A stretch of DNA of 64,000 bases from NCBI RefSeq assembly GCF_009026825.1, contig NZ_CP045032.1, positions 1,922,001 through 1,986,000 of the forward strand, given 5' to 3'. The translations under genes were made by a program, and so were the position numbers. Of the stretch, positions 8,632 to 19,072 are shown one piece after another. Origin of the DNA: Corynebacterium urogenitale. GTDB lineage: Bacteria > Actinomycetota > Actinomycetes > Mycobacteriales > Mycobacteriaceae. How positions within the stretch are numbered: position 1 is the first letter of the stretch; the number at the start of each line of letters is the position of its first letter. The notes beneath the pieces are model-generated. The model searched no databases. It had not been told where the DNA came from and saw only the letters and a list, made by a program, of their open reading frames with translations.

Positions 8632-8671
8632 TGGCGTCGTCACCGTGTATATCTTCGATGACGACGCCACT
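8632..8671. repeat. Inverted repeat with GTGGCGTCG arms
   Basis: GTGGCGTCGTCA and its exact complement are separated by 16 nt. It lies between the convergent ends of the membrane protein gene and guaA and could terminate transcription, though there is no clear T-run. The arm contains the 9-mer GTGGCGTCG found in several other intergenic sites of this window, including a second inverted pair with the same 16-nt spacing at 52812. Confidence 0.6.
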
Positions 8672-8789
8672 GCGCACTGTCACAAGCGCAACGCGAGAAA
8701 CTCGACTTTCTCGCGTCTGGATGCATCACCGCCCAGCCACTAGCTGAAAAGTCTAGGCGGATGCATCGTCAGGACTGGAGCGGGGAAAA

Positions 8790-10370
8790 TTACTCCCACT
8801 CGATGGTCCCTGGTGGCTTGGACGTCACGTCCAGCACCACGCGGTTTACGTCCTCTACCTCATTGGTAATGCGGGTAGAGATCGTCTCCAGCACGTCATA
8901 AGGAATACGCGTCCAATCGGCAGTCATCGCATCCTCACTGGAGACCGGGCGCAGCACGATGGGGTGGCCATAGGTGCGGCCATCACCCTGCACGCCCACA
9001 GAGCGCACATCCGCCAGCAGAACGACAGGGCACTGCCAGATGGTGTTATCCAGACCAGCAGCCGTGAGTTCCTCGCGGGCGATTGCATCAGCACGGCGCA
9101 GCGTGGCAAGGCGGTCCTCAGTGACCTCGCCGATAATCCTGATACCCAGACCAGGGCCAGGGAACGGCTGACGTGCGACGATTACCTCGGGCAGGCCAAG
9201 CTCACGGCCAACGGCACGCACTTCGTCCTTGAACAGTAGGCGCAGCGGCTCGACGAGCTTGAACTCCACATCGTCGGGGAGACCGCCCACGTTGTGGTGA
9301 CTCTTGATATTCGCGGTACCGGAGCCGCCACCGGATTCCACGACATCTGGGTACAAAGTGCCCTGCACCAGGAAGTCCACGGAGGAGCCTTCCGGAGCAG
9401 ACTCGAGCACACCGGCGACAGCGCGCTCAAAGGAACGGATGAACTCTGCACCGATCGCCTTCCGCTTGGCTTCCGGATCAGTCACGCCGGAAAGCTTGTT
9501 GAGAAACGCCTCGCGCTCATCGACAGTCACCAACTTGGCACCAGTAGCCGCCACAAAGTCGCGCTCGACCTGCTCACGCTCTCCCTCACGCAGGAGGCCG
9601 TGATCGACGAACACACAGGTCAAGCGGTCACCAATCGCGCGCTGCACGAGGGCTGCCGCCACCGCGGAATCCACACCACCAGACAGTCCGCAGATGGCGC
9701 GACCTTCAGGTCCTACCTGCTCGCGAACCTGCTCGATGAGCTGTTCGGCGATATTGCCGGCAGTCCATGTCGGTTCAAGCCTCGCAACCTCCACCAGGAA
9801 GCGGCGAAGCACTTCCTGCCCGTGGGGAGAGTGCAATACCTCTGGGTGGTACTGCACGCCCGCCATGCGCTTTTCCAGGCATTCGAAGGCAGCCACAGGC
9901 GCACCCTCAGAGGTCGCCGTCACGGAAAAGCCCTCTGGGGCTTCGGACACAGCGTCACCGTGGCTCATCCACACTTGGTGCTGCTCGCTGAGTCCCGCGT
10001 GCAACTCGCCGCCCGTCACAGAAATCTGGGTGCGACCGTACTCTCGGCGACCCGTCTTGGAGACGGTGCCTCCGAGGGCATTGGTCATCGCTTGGAAGCC
10101 ATAACAGATACCGAAGACAGGGACTCCCAGCTCCAACAAACCATCGTGGAGCTTCGGAGCGCCATCGGCATACACAGAGGAAGGACCACCGGAAAGGATC
10201 AAAGCGGCGGGATTCTTTGCCGCCACCTCCTCCGCCGACATCGTGTGCGGCACAACCTCAGAATAGAGGTTCGCCTCACGGACGCGACGGGCGATGAGCT
10301 GCGCGTACTGGGCGCCAAAGTCCACGACGAGGACTGGGCGCGGGGATTGCGTGTTGTCTGTCAGTGTCAC
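8790..10370 (-). CDS. guaA: GMP synthase (glutamine-hydrolysing)
   Basis: About 526 residues. Converts XMP + ATP + glutamine to GMP, the last step of de novo guanine nucleotide synthesis. Class I glutaminase domain with nucleophile Cys in [11 protein letters not shown] and His/Glu in VQYHPEV; ATP-pyrophosphatase domain with [13 protein letters not shown]-terminal dimerisation domain ending in KPPGTIEWE. The GTG at 10370 (VTLTDNTQ) is the likeliest start; a TTG at 10394 is also open, and neither has an ideal ribosome site. guaB3 and guaB lie upstream on the same strand, but a terminator at 10485 separates guaA from them. Confidence 0.97.
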   Translation of the reverse strand: MTLTDNTQSPRPVLVVDFGAQYAQLIARRVREANLYSEVVPHTMSAEEVAAKNPAALILSGGPSSVYADGAPKLHDGLLELGVPVFGICYGFQAMTNALGGTVSKTGRREYGRTQISVTGGELHAGLSEQHQVWMSHGDAVSEAPEGFSVTATSEGAPVAAFECLEKRMAGVQYHPEVLHSPHGQEVLRRFLVEVARLEPTWTAGNIAEQLIEQVREQVGPEGRAICGLSGGVDSAVAAALVQRAIGDRLTCVFVDHGLLREGEREQVERDFVAATGAKLVTVDEREAFLNKLSGVTDPEAKRKAIGAEFIRSFERAVAGVLESAPEGSSVDFLVQGTLYPDVVESGGGSGTANIKSHHNVGGLPDDVEFKLVEPLRLLFKDEVRAVGRELGLPEVIVARQPFPGPGLGIRIIGEVTEDRLATLRRADAIAREELTAAGLDNTIWQCPVVLLADVRSVGVQGDGRTYGHPIVLRPVSSEDAMTADWTRIPYDVLETISTRITNEVEDVNRVVLDVTSKPPGTIEWE

Positions 10371-10484
10371 GGCTCCACAGTTTACCTGCTGCAACCCTGC
10401 CGATTCGAGTCAGGAGGGCCACGCATCACCCCAGATGGCCGATGAGCACTCCCACTCGAAAGATGAGAGGGCACGGAAAAGAAA

Positions 10485-10521
10485 AACCTCCCGACTGACG
10501 ACTAGCGTCAGTCGGGAGGTT
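10485..10521 (-). terminator. Rho-independent terminator after guaB3
   Basis: A perfect 16-bp stem (AACCTCCCGACTGACG and its complement) with a 5-nt loop. Read on the minus strand it is followed by TTTTTCTTTTCC. It lies just past the guaB3 stop, so guaA has its own promoter or depends on readthrough. Confidence 0.92.
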
Positions 10522-10539
10522 AGCTTCGCACGAAGGCAC

Positions 10540-11700
10540 CTAGCGGACGACTAGATCCACCTTCTGGAAACTCTTGAGATCCGTGTAACCACACTTCGCC
10601 ATGGAACGGCGGAGACTACCGATGATGTTCTCCGTGCCGTAGGGGTTAGATGTAGGCCCGAAGAGCAGCTCCTCGAGCGACAGTGCGCCACTTTCCCCGG
10701 TGAAGGCCACCTCACCGCGAGGTGCCTTCGGGTGAGCTGCGGTAGACGGCCAGAACCATTCCGGCGCACCGGCACTATCGGCAACCGACAGCGGGGCACC
10801 CAGCGCCACGGCATCCGCACCACAGGCGATGGCCTTGGCCACCTGGCCGGAAGTCTGCAGGCCAGAATCAGCGATGACGTGCACGTAGCGTCCGCCGGTT
10901 TCATCGAGGTAATCCCTACGAGCAGCCGCAGCATCGGCAATCGCAGTGGCCATCGGAACATCGATACCCAGAGAATCGTTATTTGTCGTATCGCCCGAAC
11001 CAACGATCACACCTGCCGCACCGGTGCGCATCATGTGCATCGCCGTGGTGTAGTCCACCACACCACCAGCAATGACCGGCACGTCGAGGGACCCAATGAA
11101 CTCCTTGAGGTTCAGCGGCTCACCGTCGCGGTGCACGTGCTCAGCGGAGACCAGTGTTCCCTGAATCACGAGCATGTCGAGGCCAGACTTGATGATCGTC
11201 GGAGCCAATTCCGCTGCATGCTGCGGGGACACACGTACTGCGAAGCGCACACCAGAATCCCGCACCTGGCTCAGGCGCTCGAGCAGCAGTTCTTCATCCA
11301 ACGGCTGCGAATGCAGCCTCTGCAGCACCTTGTTGGCTGCACCCAAGTCCATGGTGATGGGGGCATCGCCGGAAGCCGCATCGGCGTAAAGGGAAGAACG
11401 AGCGGCACCCACGACCTCGCGCAGGGCGCCATCAAGGTCCGCAGCTCGGCCCCACAGTCCTTCAGCATTGATGACTGGCAGACCGCCCAACTTGCCGAAT
11501 TCGATGGCGAATTCCGGGCTCACAACAGCGTCGGTGGGGTGGGCCATCACCGGGAAATCGAAGGTGTAAGCATCGATTTTCCACGTCGTGTCGACGTCGT
11601 GGGAGCTTCGAGTTCGACGGGAGGGGACGATGTCCACCTGGTCTAGTCCGTAGACTCGGCGGGCCGAACGGCCACGCCCGATATCAACGTATTCCTGCAT
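10540..11700 (-). CDS. guaB3: GuaB3-type IMP dehydrogenase family protein
   Basis: A 386-residue TIM-barrel protein of the actinobacterial GuaB3 family. It begins MQEYVDIGRGRSARRVYGLD and has the phosphate/nucleotide-binding segment DSGLQTSGQVAKAIACGADAV, but no CBS (Bateman) module, so it is much shorter than the real IMPDH next door. The catalytic-loop Cys-Thr motif of IMPDH is not seen. GuaB3 proteins accompany guaB in actinobacteria; recent work on related proteins links them to GMP reduction, but activity here is unproven. It lies 17 bp downstream of guaB and is likely co-transcribed with it. Confidence 0.9.
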   Translation of the reverse strand: MQEYVDIGRGRSARRVYGLDQVDIVPSRRTRSSHDVDTTWKIDAYTFDFPVMAHPTDAVVSPEFAIEFGKLGGLPVINAEGLWGRAADLDGALREVVGAARSSLYADAASGDAPITMDLGAANKVLQRLHSQPLDEELLLERLSQVRDSGVRFAVRVSPQHAAELAPTIIKSGLDMLVIQGTLVSAEHVHRDGEPLNLKEFIGSLDVPVIAGGVVDYTTAMHMMRTGAAGVIVGSGDTTNNDSLGIDVPMATAIADAAAARRDYLDETGGRYVHVIADSGLQTSGQVAKAIACGADAVALGAPLSVADSAGAPEWFWPSTAAHPKAPRGEVAFTGESGALSLEELLFGPTSNPYGTENIIGSLRRSMAKCGYTDLKSFQKVDLVVR

Positions 11701-11717
11701 GAAGGTTCAACCTACTT

Positions 11718-13334
<1,617 letters not shown>

Positions 13335-13346
13335 CTAGGCAGCAGG

Positions 13347-13352
13347 TAGTAT
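13347..13352 (+). promoter_or_regulatory. -10 element for leaderless DUF5319 gene
   Basis: TAGTAT ends 7 nt before the GTG at 13360, the spacing expected for a leaderless transcript. Confidence 0.5.
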
Positions 13353-13359
13353 GTGACCT

Positions 13360-13770
13360 GTGACTTACGGTAATCATGATATGCCTTTGGACCCATTCGC
13401 GGACGACCCGAATGATCCGGCCTCTTTATTGGAGCCGGACGACGATTACCCTCCCCTGTCTGACGAGGAGATGAAGGCCTTGCGGGAGGACTTGGCGAAT
13501 GTGAAGGATTTCCGTCGTTACCTCGAGCCACGTGGCATCCGCGGAGTTTCCATGCTGTGCGATGACTGCGATGAGGTGCACTATTACGACTGGGGCATCA
13601 TCGAATCGAATATCACGACTCTCCTGCAGCACCGCATTGTTCCGGTGCATGAGCCTGGCGCGAAGCCCAATCCCAATGATTACGTCACCTGGGATTATTG
13701 CCTAGGCTATGCGGACGCGATGGACTTCGCCTTTCAGCCGGGTCGCCCGCGTTTCCCCTGGAACCGTTAA
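13360..13770 (+). CDS. DUF5319 family protein
   Basis: A 136-residue acidic soluble protein. The segments MPLDPFADDPNDPAS and LCDDCDEVHYYDWGII (a Cys-x2-Cys-like pair) and the ending PNDYVTWDYCLGYADAMDF are characteristic of the actinobacterial DUF5319 family, commonly found beside guaB and sigD as here. Function is unknown; the paired cysteines hint at metal binding, which is inference. The start is GTG 13360 with a -10 hexamer 7 nt upstream; ATG 13381 is an alternative. It ends before a bidirectional terminator. Confidence 0.8.
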   Translation: MTYGNHDMPLDPFADDPNDPASLLEPDDDYPPLSDEEMKALREDLANVKDFRRYLEPRGIRGVSMLCDDCDEVHYYDWGIIESNITTLLQHRIVPVHEPGAKPNPNDYVTWDYCLGYADAMDFAFQPGRPRFPWNR

Positions 13771-13800
13771 AGGTCTGATCACCGTCCCTTTATTCGACGC

Positions 13801-13843
13801 CACGAAGGGCTCCGAAACTACAACAGTTTCGGAGCCCTTCGTG
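13801..13843. terminator. Bidirectional terminator between DUF5319 gene and rsdA
   Basis: A perfect 19-bp inverted repeat, 5-nt loop, between convergent genes. No long T-run on either side, but the stem is very stable. A GTGGCGTCG-type 9-mer (complement) abuts its left arm at 13797. Confidence 0.85.
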
Positions 13844-13856
13844 AAGACGCTAGACC

Positions 13857-14744
13857 CTAGCGGGTGGTATCCGTCTGACTCGTCGCGACGTTTTCGTCGT
13901 GACCAATCATCGGCCCCAACTGACCGTGAGCATCCGGTTGTGGTTGGGATGGCGCGGAAACTCCAGATTCCTCTTCCTCGTCGTCATCTTCCTCGGTGGT
14001 AACGGTTGTGGCGGCCGGGGCTGGCACCTCAGTGCCATCCGCACCAAGCATCGGTATTGCTCCTTCGCCTTGGCCTGATGGCTGCTCACCTTCAGCGAGC
14101 ACCTGGCCATCCGGAAGCGGCTGGGACTGTTCTAATGTTGTGGTAGCCGCGCTCTCTTCGGTTGGTGCAGCCGAAGAGGTCTCCGCGGGTTCTTGCTCTT
14201 CAGGTTTCTGCTGTGGAGCTTCTTCCTGCTGTTCCTGAGCCTCGCCAGCAGTGTCCTCCGCGGTGGAAGCAGCACCACTCGATTCATCTACAGCCGTAGA
14301 AGCATCGCCTTCTGCGTGAACGGTCTGCGGGGTGTCACGGATTGGCAGCGTTCCGTTGTACGCGGCATATCCCAAGCCACCGATCGCCAGCGCTGCGGCG
14401 ACGCCACCAGCAATGAACATGGAAGTCACCGACAAACCACCGGCGGCGGCAAATCGAGCATTGCGACGGATCGTTCCCGCGCGCTCCTTGCCACTACTGA
14501 TGCCGACGACGTTATTTCCCTCTACGCCGTCCTGTACTGCGAAGTCTGGGCCGAGGTGTTCAGCCAGATCAGGAGGCGCCGGGATGTTCTCCTCTGCCTC
14601 TCTGCGGGCGGAGGACAGCAGTGCATACAACGGGGAGTCCTCGTTCTCAACACGCTCTCCCCGACCAATCGCGTCAAGCGCACGATCGTCAGCGAGGACT
14701 TCGGAGAATTCTCCGAAGTCCTGCGTGCCGTTGCCCTTAGCCAT
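13857..14744 (-). CDS. rsdA: Anti-sigma-D factor RsdA
   Basis: About 295 residues. The N-terminal ~80 residues (MAKGNGTQDFGEFSEVLADD, then ALLSSARREAEENIPAPPD) match the SigD-binding domain of RsdA, the membrane anti-sigma factor degraded to release SigD. One membrane helix follows (GGVAAALAIGGLGYAAY, about residue 115–135), then a long outside region rich in Ala, Glu, Gln, Pro and Thr. It lies immediately downstream of sigD. ATG 14744 was chosen; a GTG at 14762, 4 nt after the sigD stop, is also possible. The acidic, low-complexity tail has no recognised fold. Confidence 0.88.
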   Translation of the reverse strand: MAKGNGTQDFGEFSEVLADDRALDAIGRGERVENEDSPLYALLSSARREAEENIPAPPDLAEHLGPDFAVQDGVEGNNVVGISSGKERAGTIRRNARFAAAGGLSVTSMFIAGGVAAALAIGGLGYAAYNGTLPIRDTPQTVHAEGDASTAVDESSGAASTAEDTAGEAQEQQEEAPQQKPEEQEPAETSSAAPTEESAATTTLEQSQPLPDGQVLAEGEQPSGQGEGAIPMLGADGTEVPAPAATTVTTEEDDDEEEESGVSAPSQPQPDAHGQLGPMIGHDENVATSQTDTTR

Positions 14745-14768
14745 GTGAGTCGAATCTTTCACTGGTAT

Positions 14769-15362
14769 CTACGAATCTCTCGCAGAAAATTTGTCCTGCT
14801 GTTTCTCAAGGTGCGCCTTCAATTTTGCGAGGGCTCTGAATTGTGCCACCCGCACCGCTCCCGCCGAGGTGCCCAAAATCTGGGCCGTTTCTTCAGCGGA
14901 ATAGCCTCCGAAAATCCTGAGTGTCAGGATTTCTTTTGCCTTGTCACTCAATAAATCGAGCAGACCAGCCACCTCGTTACACGAATCGAGCACCAACATC
15001 TCCGATTCAGGTGTGGCGGTCACCACTTCCTCGTCCGGGATCTCGTCGGTTGGCTGGGACACATCGCGGGAATGTGCGCGGCGCGCATCCACCACCTTGT
15101 TTGCCGCGATCCGGAAGACAAAGGCCATAAATGGAAGACCTTTGTCTTCATAGGAATTGATGGATTTCGCAACGGCCAAACACACTTCTTGGGCGACATC
15201 ATCCGGGGTGGGGTATTTGTAGGCCGTGAGACGTGCACGGCAGTACCGCACCACCTGGGGGTGGATGAGGTTGATGAGTTCCTGAAGTGCCCGGCGATCA
15301 CCATCGACAGCGCGGGGCACCACAGCCTGTATGGCTGCGTCTGTGTCCTCTGTAGCTGTCAT
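14769..15362 (-). CDS. sigD: RNA polymerase sigma factor SigD (ECF type)
   Basis: 197 residues. Region 2 includes YPTPDDVAQEVCLAVAKSI and the -10-recognition helix around FMAFVFRIAANKVVDARR; region 4 includes DLLSDKAKEILTLRIFGGYS with the HTH ETAQILGTSAGAVRVAQFRA. Corynebacterial SigD controls genes of mycolic acid and cell-envelope synthesis. The order sigD-rsdA next to a WhiB gene and groEL is conserved. ATG 15362 (MTATEDTD) was chosen because the upstream extension is not family-like; GAAGG precedes it closely. Confidence 0.94.
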   Translation of the reverse strand: MTATEDTDAAIQAVVPRAVDGDRRALQELINLIHPQVVRYCRARLTAYKYPTPDDVAQEVCLAVAKSINSYEDKGLPFMAFVFRIAANKVVDARRAHSRDVSQPTDEIPDEEVVTATPESEMLVLDSCNEVAGLLDLLSDKAKEILTLRIFGGYSAEETAQILGTSAGAVRVAQFRALAKLKAHLEKQQDKFSARDS

Positions 15363-15777
15363 AACCTTCGATTTCTTCGATGAGCGAATATTGCCTGGCG
15401 CCGGAGCCGCATATTGAACCCCACCTGAAACTAGCACAACATACCCCTAGTTTTTCCCTTTACCTACGAGTTGCCCCTTCGATGCAGAAGATGCCTCAGA
15501 GGTTCCACCTCGCGCAGAAATACCCAGTTCAAACCCCGTAACGGGGGATAAAAAATATACGTGAAAAACATTTCACTTGCTGTTCACAAAGCTCCATTGT
15601 CGCTGGCAGTCGACAAAAAATCCCCCGTCTTCATCTGCCCATAGTTCCGCGGACACCTATAGAGCACGAAGGGTTTACCTTTCGTTCACTTTCTCCCGTG
15701 AATCTCTATTCGTCAGTGCACGCCCATCATCACGTTCACCCCTTTTAGTGACGAGATAGATCCAAGGAGAACCACCC
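15363..15777. promoter_or_regulatory. Divergent control region sigD / whiB
   Basis: A 415-bp non-coding region. It holds a GTGAAA-AACA-TTTCAC palindrome (15561–15576), a half-site ATACCCCTAG at 15441 identical to the left 10 bp of the operator in front of cdr, and an A/T-rich stretch around 15547–15560 suitable for promoters. No ORF with supporting features is seen. Confidence 0.5.
15561..15576. promoter_or_regulatory. Operator-like palindrome GTGAAA-N4-TTTCAC
   Basis: Perfect 6-bp arms, 4-nt spacer. Spacing does not fit GlxR (TGTGA-N6-TCACA). The protein that binds it is unknown. Confidence 0.4.
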
Positions 15778-16083
15778 ATGCCTCAGCCTCACCAGCTCCC
15801 AGGACCAACTTCTTCCGTCTGGGAGTGGCAGTTGGAAGGCGCCTGCCGTGGTGCCGACTCTTCCGTCTTCTTTCACCCCGACGGCGAACGCGGCCGCGCC
15901 CGAGCCATTCGTGAACACCGAGCCAAGGCTATCTGCGCCGAGTGCCCAGTGATGATGGCTTGCCGCCAGCACGCCCTTGAGGTCGGTGAGCCATATGGAA
16001 TCTGGGGCGGGATGTCAGAGTCTGAGCGGGATGCGATTCTGCGACCAACCTCCCGTAACCGCCACCGCCGACTCTCCGCCTAA
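15778..16083 (+). CDS. whcB: WhiB-family Fe-S transcriptional regulator (WhiB3/WhcB type)
   Basis: 101 residues with the four cluster cysteines C23, C53, C56 and C62 (C-x29-C-x2-C-x5-C) and the turn motif GIWGG before a basic C-terminus (NRHRR) that contacts DNA. WhiB proteins carry a redox-sensitive [4Fe-4S] cluster and bind sigma-A region 4. Its location next to sigD-rsdA and groEL corresponds to whiB3 in mycobacteria and whcB in C. glutamicum; the gene symbol rests on this synteny. AGGAG lies 9 nt before the ATG. Confidence 0.9.
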   Translation: MPQPHQLPGPTSSVWEWQLEGACRGADSSVFFHPDGERGRARAIREHRAKAICAECPVMMACRQHALEVGEPYGIWGGMSESERDAILRPTSRNRHRRLSA

Positions 16084-16221
16084 AGCCCTACTTACAGCTC
16101 AGTCTCACCGGCGCCTTTCTCCAATGCGCCGATGGAGACCCTTCAGCTGACTCAAGGCGACGAGACGCAGCGACCCCTGTGGTTTGCGCACTCGTGGCGT
16201 CGAAATAAAAGGAAAGAAAAC

Positions 16222-16258
16222 AAGCCCGGTACCTCCAGCAAAGGGAAGCGCCGGGCTT
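16222..16258 (-). terminator. Terminator after groEL
   Basis: An 8-bp stem (AAGCCCGG/CCGGGCTT) with a 21-nt loop. On the minus strand it is followed by GTTTTCTTTCC, just beyond the groEL stop. A GTGGCGTCGAA element lies on the other side at 16189. Confidence 0.7.
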
Positions 16259-16283
16259 ATTCTGGCTCTCGGAGACTGAGAGC

Positions 16284-17912
<1,629 letters not shown>

Positions 17913-18209
17913 TTACTTTTCGATGACAGCCAGGATGTCGCGCTGGCTCAGCAGCAGGTACTCCTCGCCGTTGTACTTCAGCTCGGTGCCGCCGTACTTG
18001 GAGAAGACGACGGTGTCGCCTTCCTTGACGTCCATCGGGATGCGCTCCTCGTTGGAAATGCGACCCGGACCCACAGCGATGACGGTTGCCTCCTGTGGCT
18101 TCTCCTTAGCGGAGTCAGGGATGACCAGGCCGGATGCGGTGGTGGTCTCTGCCTCGACGATCTGAACGAGGACGCGGTCCTCGAGCGGCTTGATGTTCAC
18201 GTTAGCCAC
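17913..18209 (-). CDS. groES: 10-kDa chaperonin GroES
   Basis: 98 residues ([16 protein letters not shown] … DILAVIEK), with the mobile loop around [14 protein letters not shown]. It caps GroEL. GTG 18209 has GGAGG 8 nt upstream and gives the normal N-terminus; the longer frame is spurious. The 5' region contains a CIRCE element and a separate TTCGAAA palindrome, so heat-shock control by HrcA is expected. Confidence 0.97.
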   Translation of the reverse strand: MANVNIKPLEDRVLVQIVEAETTTASGLVIPDSAKEKPQEATVIAVGPGRISNEERIPMDVKEGDTVVFSKYGGTELKYNGEEYLLLSQRDILAVIEK

Positions 18210-18238
18210 GATGAATACCTCCGTGTATCCGTAGTGCG

Positions 18239-18255
18239 TTCGAAAGATTTTCGAA
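18239..18255. promoter_or_regulatory. TTCGAAA-N3-TTTCGAA palindrome in groES leader
   Basis: TTCGAAAGATTTTCGAA is a perfect 7-bp inverted repeat, 30 bp before the groES start. Another CTCGAATG follows about 12 bp away, giving a series of TTCGA-like words. It could be an operator or an RNA hairpin; no regulator is assigned. Confidence 0.4.
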
Positions 18256-18333
18256 TGTGTCTCGAATGTGCCTCGGTTGGTTTTCCGTGCACAGCCGTCG
18301 TCGCGGGTGAACAACTGTGTGTCAAACAACCTA

Positions 18334-18360
18334 CTGGCACTCTACCGCCGCAAGTGCTAA
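18334..18360. promoter_or_regulatory. CIRCE element (HrcA operator)
   Basis: CTGGCACTC-N9-AAGTGCTAA. It matches TTAGCACTC-N9-GAGTGCTAA at 7/9 and 8/9 positions with exact spacing, 125 bp upstream of groES. Confidence 0.88.
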
Positions 18361-18414
18361 CTCTCAACAAAAACGAAGGCTTAGTTGATACTACCCCGCT
18401 CAAGGTTGGAAAAA

Positions 18415-18436
18415 GCCCCGCACAACTGCGCGGGGC
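18415..18436 (-). terminator. Terminator after the gene at 18478
   Basis: GCCCCGC stem, 8-nt loop, followed on the minus strand by TTTTT; 42 bp past the stop of the upstream hypothetical gene. Confidence 0.85.
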
Positions 18437-18477
18437 GGGCTTCATTTGGCCCATCCACGGTGGGCGAGGGTCTAAAT

Positions 18478-18906
18478 CTACAGGCCGCGAGTCAGGTTGA
18501 TCACCGCGTCATGCCAGAGGAGGTATTCCTCCTGCTGATCTTCCTGGTAGTGCTCCAGAGCCCGAATCCCGTTGAACACAGAATCTACTTCTTCATCAGT
18601 AAGGTCTGCTCCACCTTCACCAACAAAGAGCACGGGCCCCAGAATCGCGCGGGTGGGATCCGAAAGGAAGCGGGAGTCTCCCGTCTCACTCTCCTTACGC
18701 CCCATCGACGCCAGAGGATTCGGCTCAGGGCGCTCAGCCTTCGCCGCCTCGGAAGAATAGATCGCTGCGATGGTCAAACCGGATTCTACGAAAGCCACAT
18801 GCAGGCGGTCATCACCGCTGCCTCCAAGCACTTCACCGGCCTGGGACAGCTCGATATCCAATTCCTCGACCTTGAGGTCCGGGGTTACCAATAGGCTGCG
18901 CGCCAT
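18478..18906 (-). CDS. Conserved hypothetical protein downstream of tsaD
   Basis: A 142-residue acidic soluble protein beginning MARSLLVTPDLKVEELDIEL and ending DQQEEYLLWHDAVINLTRGL. It has no membrane segments and no catalytic motif that I recognise. Its position between groES and tsaD, on the same strand, is typical of a corynebacterial conserved hypothetical. The 167-bp gap to the fused tsa gene suggests its own promoter. AGGAGAAG lies 4–11 nt before the ATG. Confidence 0.75.
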   Translation of the reverse strand: MARSLLVTPDLKVEELDIELSQAGEVLGGSGDDRLHVAFVESGLTIAAIYSSEAAKAERPEPNPLASMGRKESETGDSRFLSDPTRAILGPVLFVGEGGADLTDEEVDSVFNGIRALEHYQEDQQEEYLLWHDAVINLTRGL

Positions 18907-19072
18907 GGGTCTTCTCCTCGTTGTGATAACGCGACTGGGTCGGCACGCGGGAGAACCAGGATTGCTCCACGGTCGCCGAATTAGGGTTGGTGATTATTGT
19001 GCCAGCGCAGCCACCACCTCGCAGCGCAAAGACCTTTACCCCCGCTTTTACACCCCCAGCCCTGCCGAATGT

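Noticed and set aside
9294..10445. 383-codon plus-strand ORF opposite guaA
   Set aside because: Shadow of guaA on the other strand, no domain or start signal.
15561..15576. Possible GlxR (cAMP) site in the sigD/whcB region
   Set aside because: The palindrome has GTGA and TCAC arms 8 nt apart, whereas GlxR sites need 6, so it is recorded only as an unassigned palindrome.
18210..18329. N-terminal extension of groES
   Set aside because: Covers the leader with the TTCGAAA palindrome; GTG 18209 with GGAGG gives the exact GroES N-terminus.
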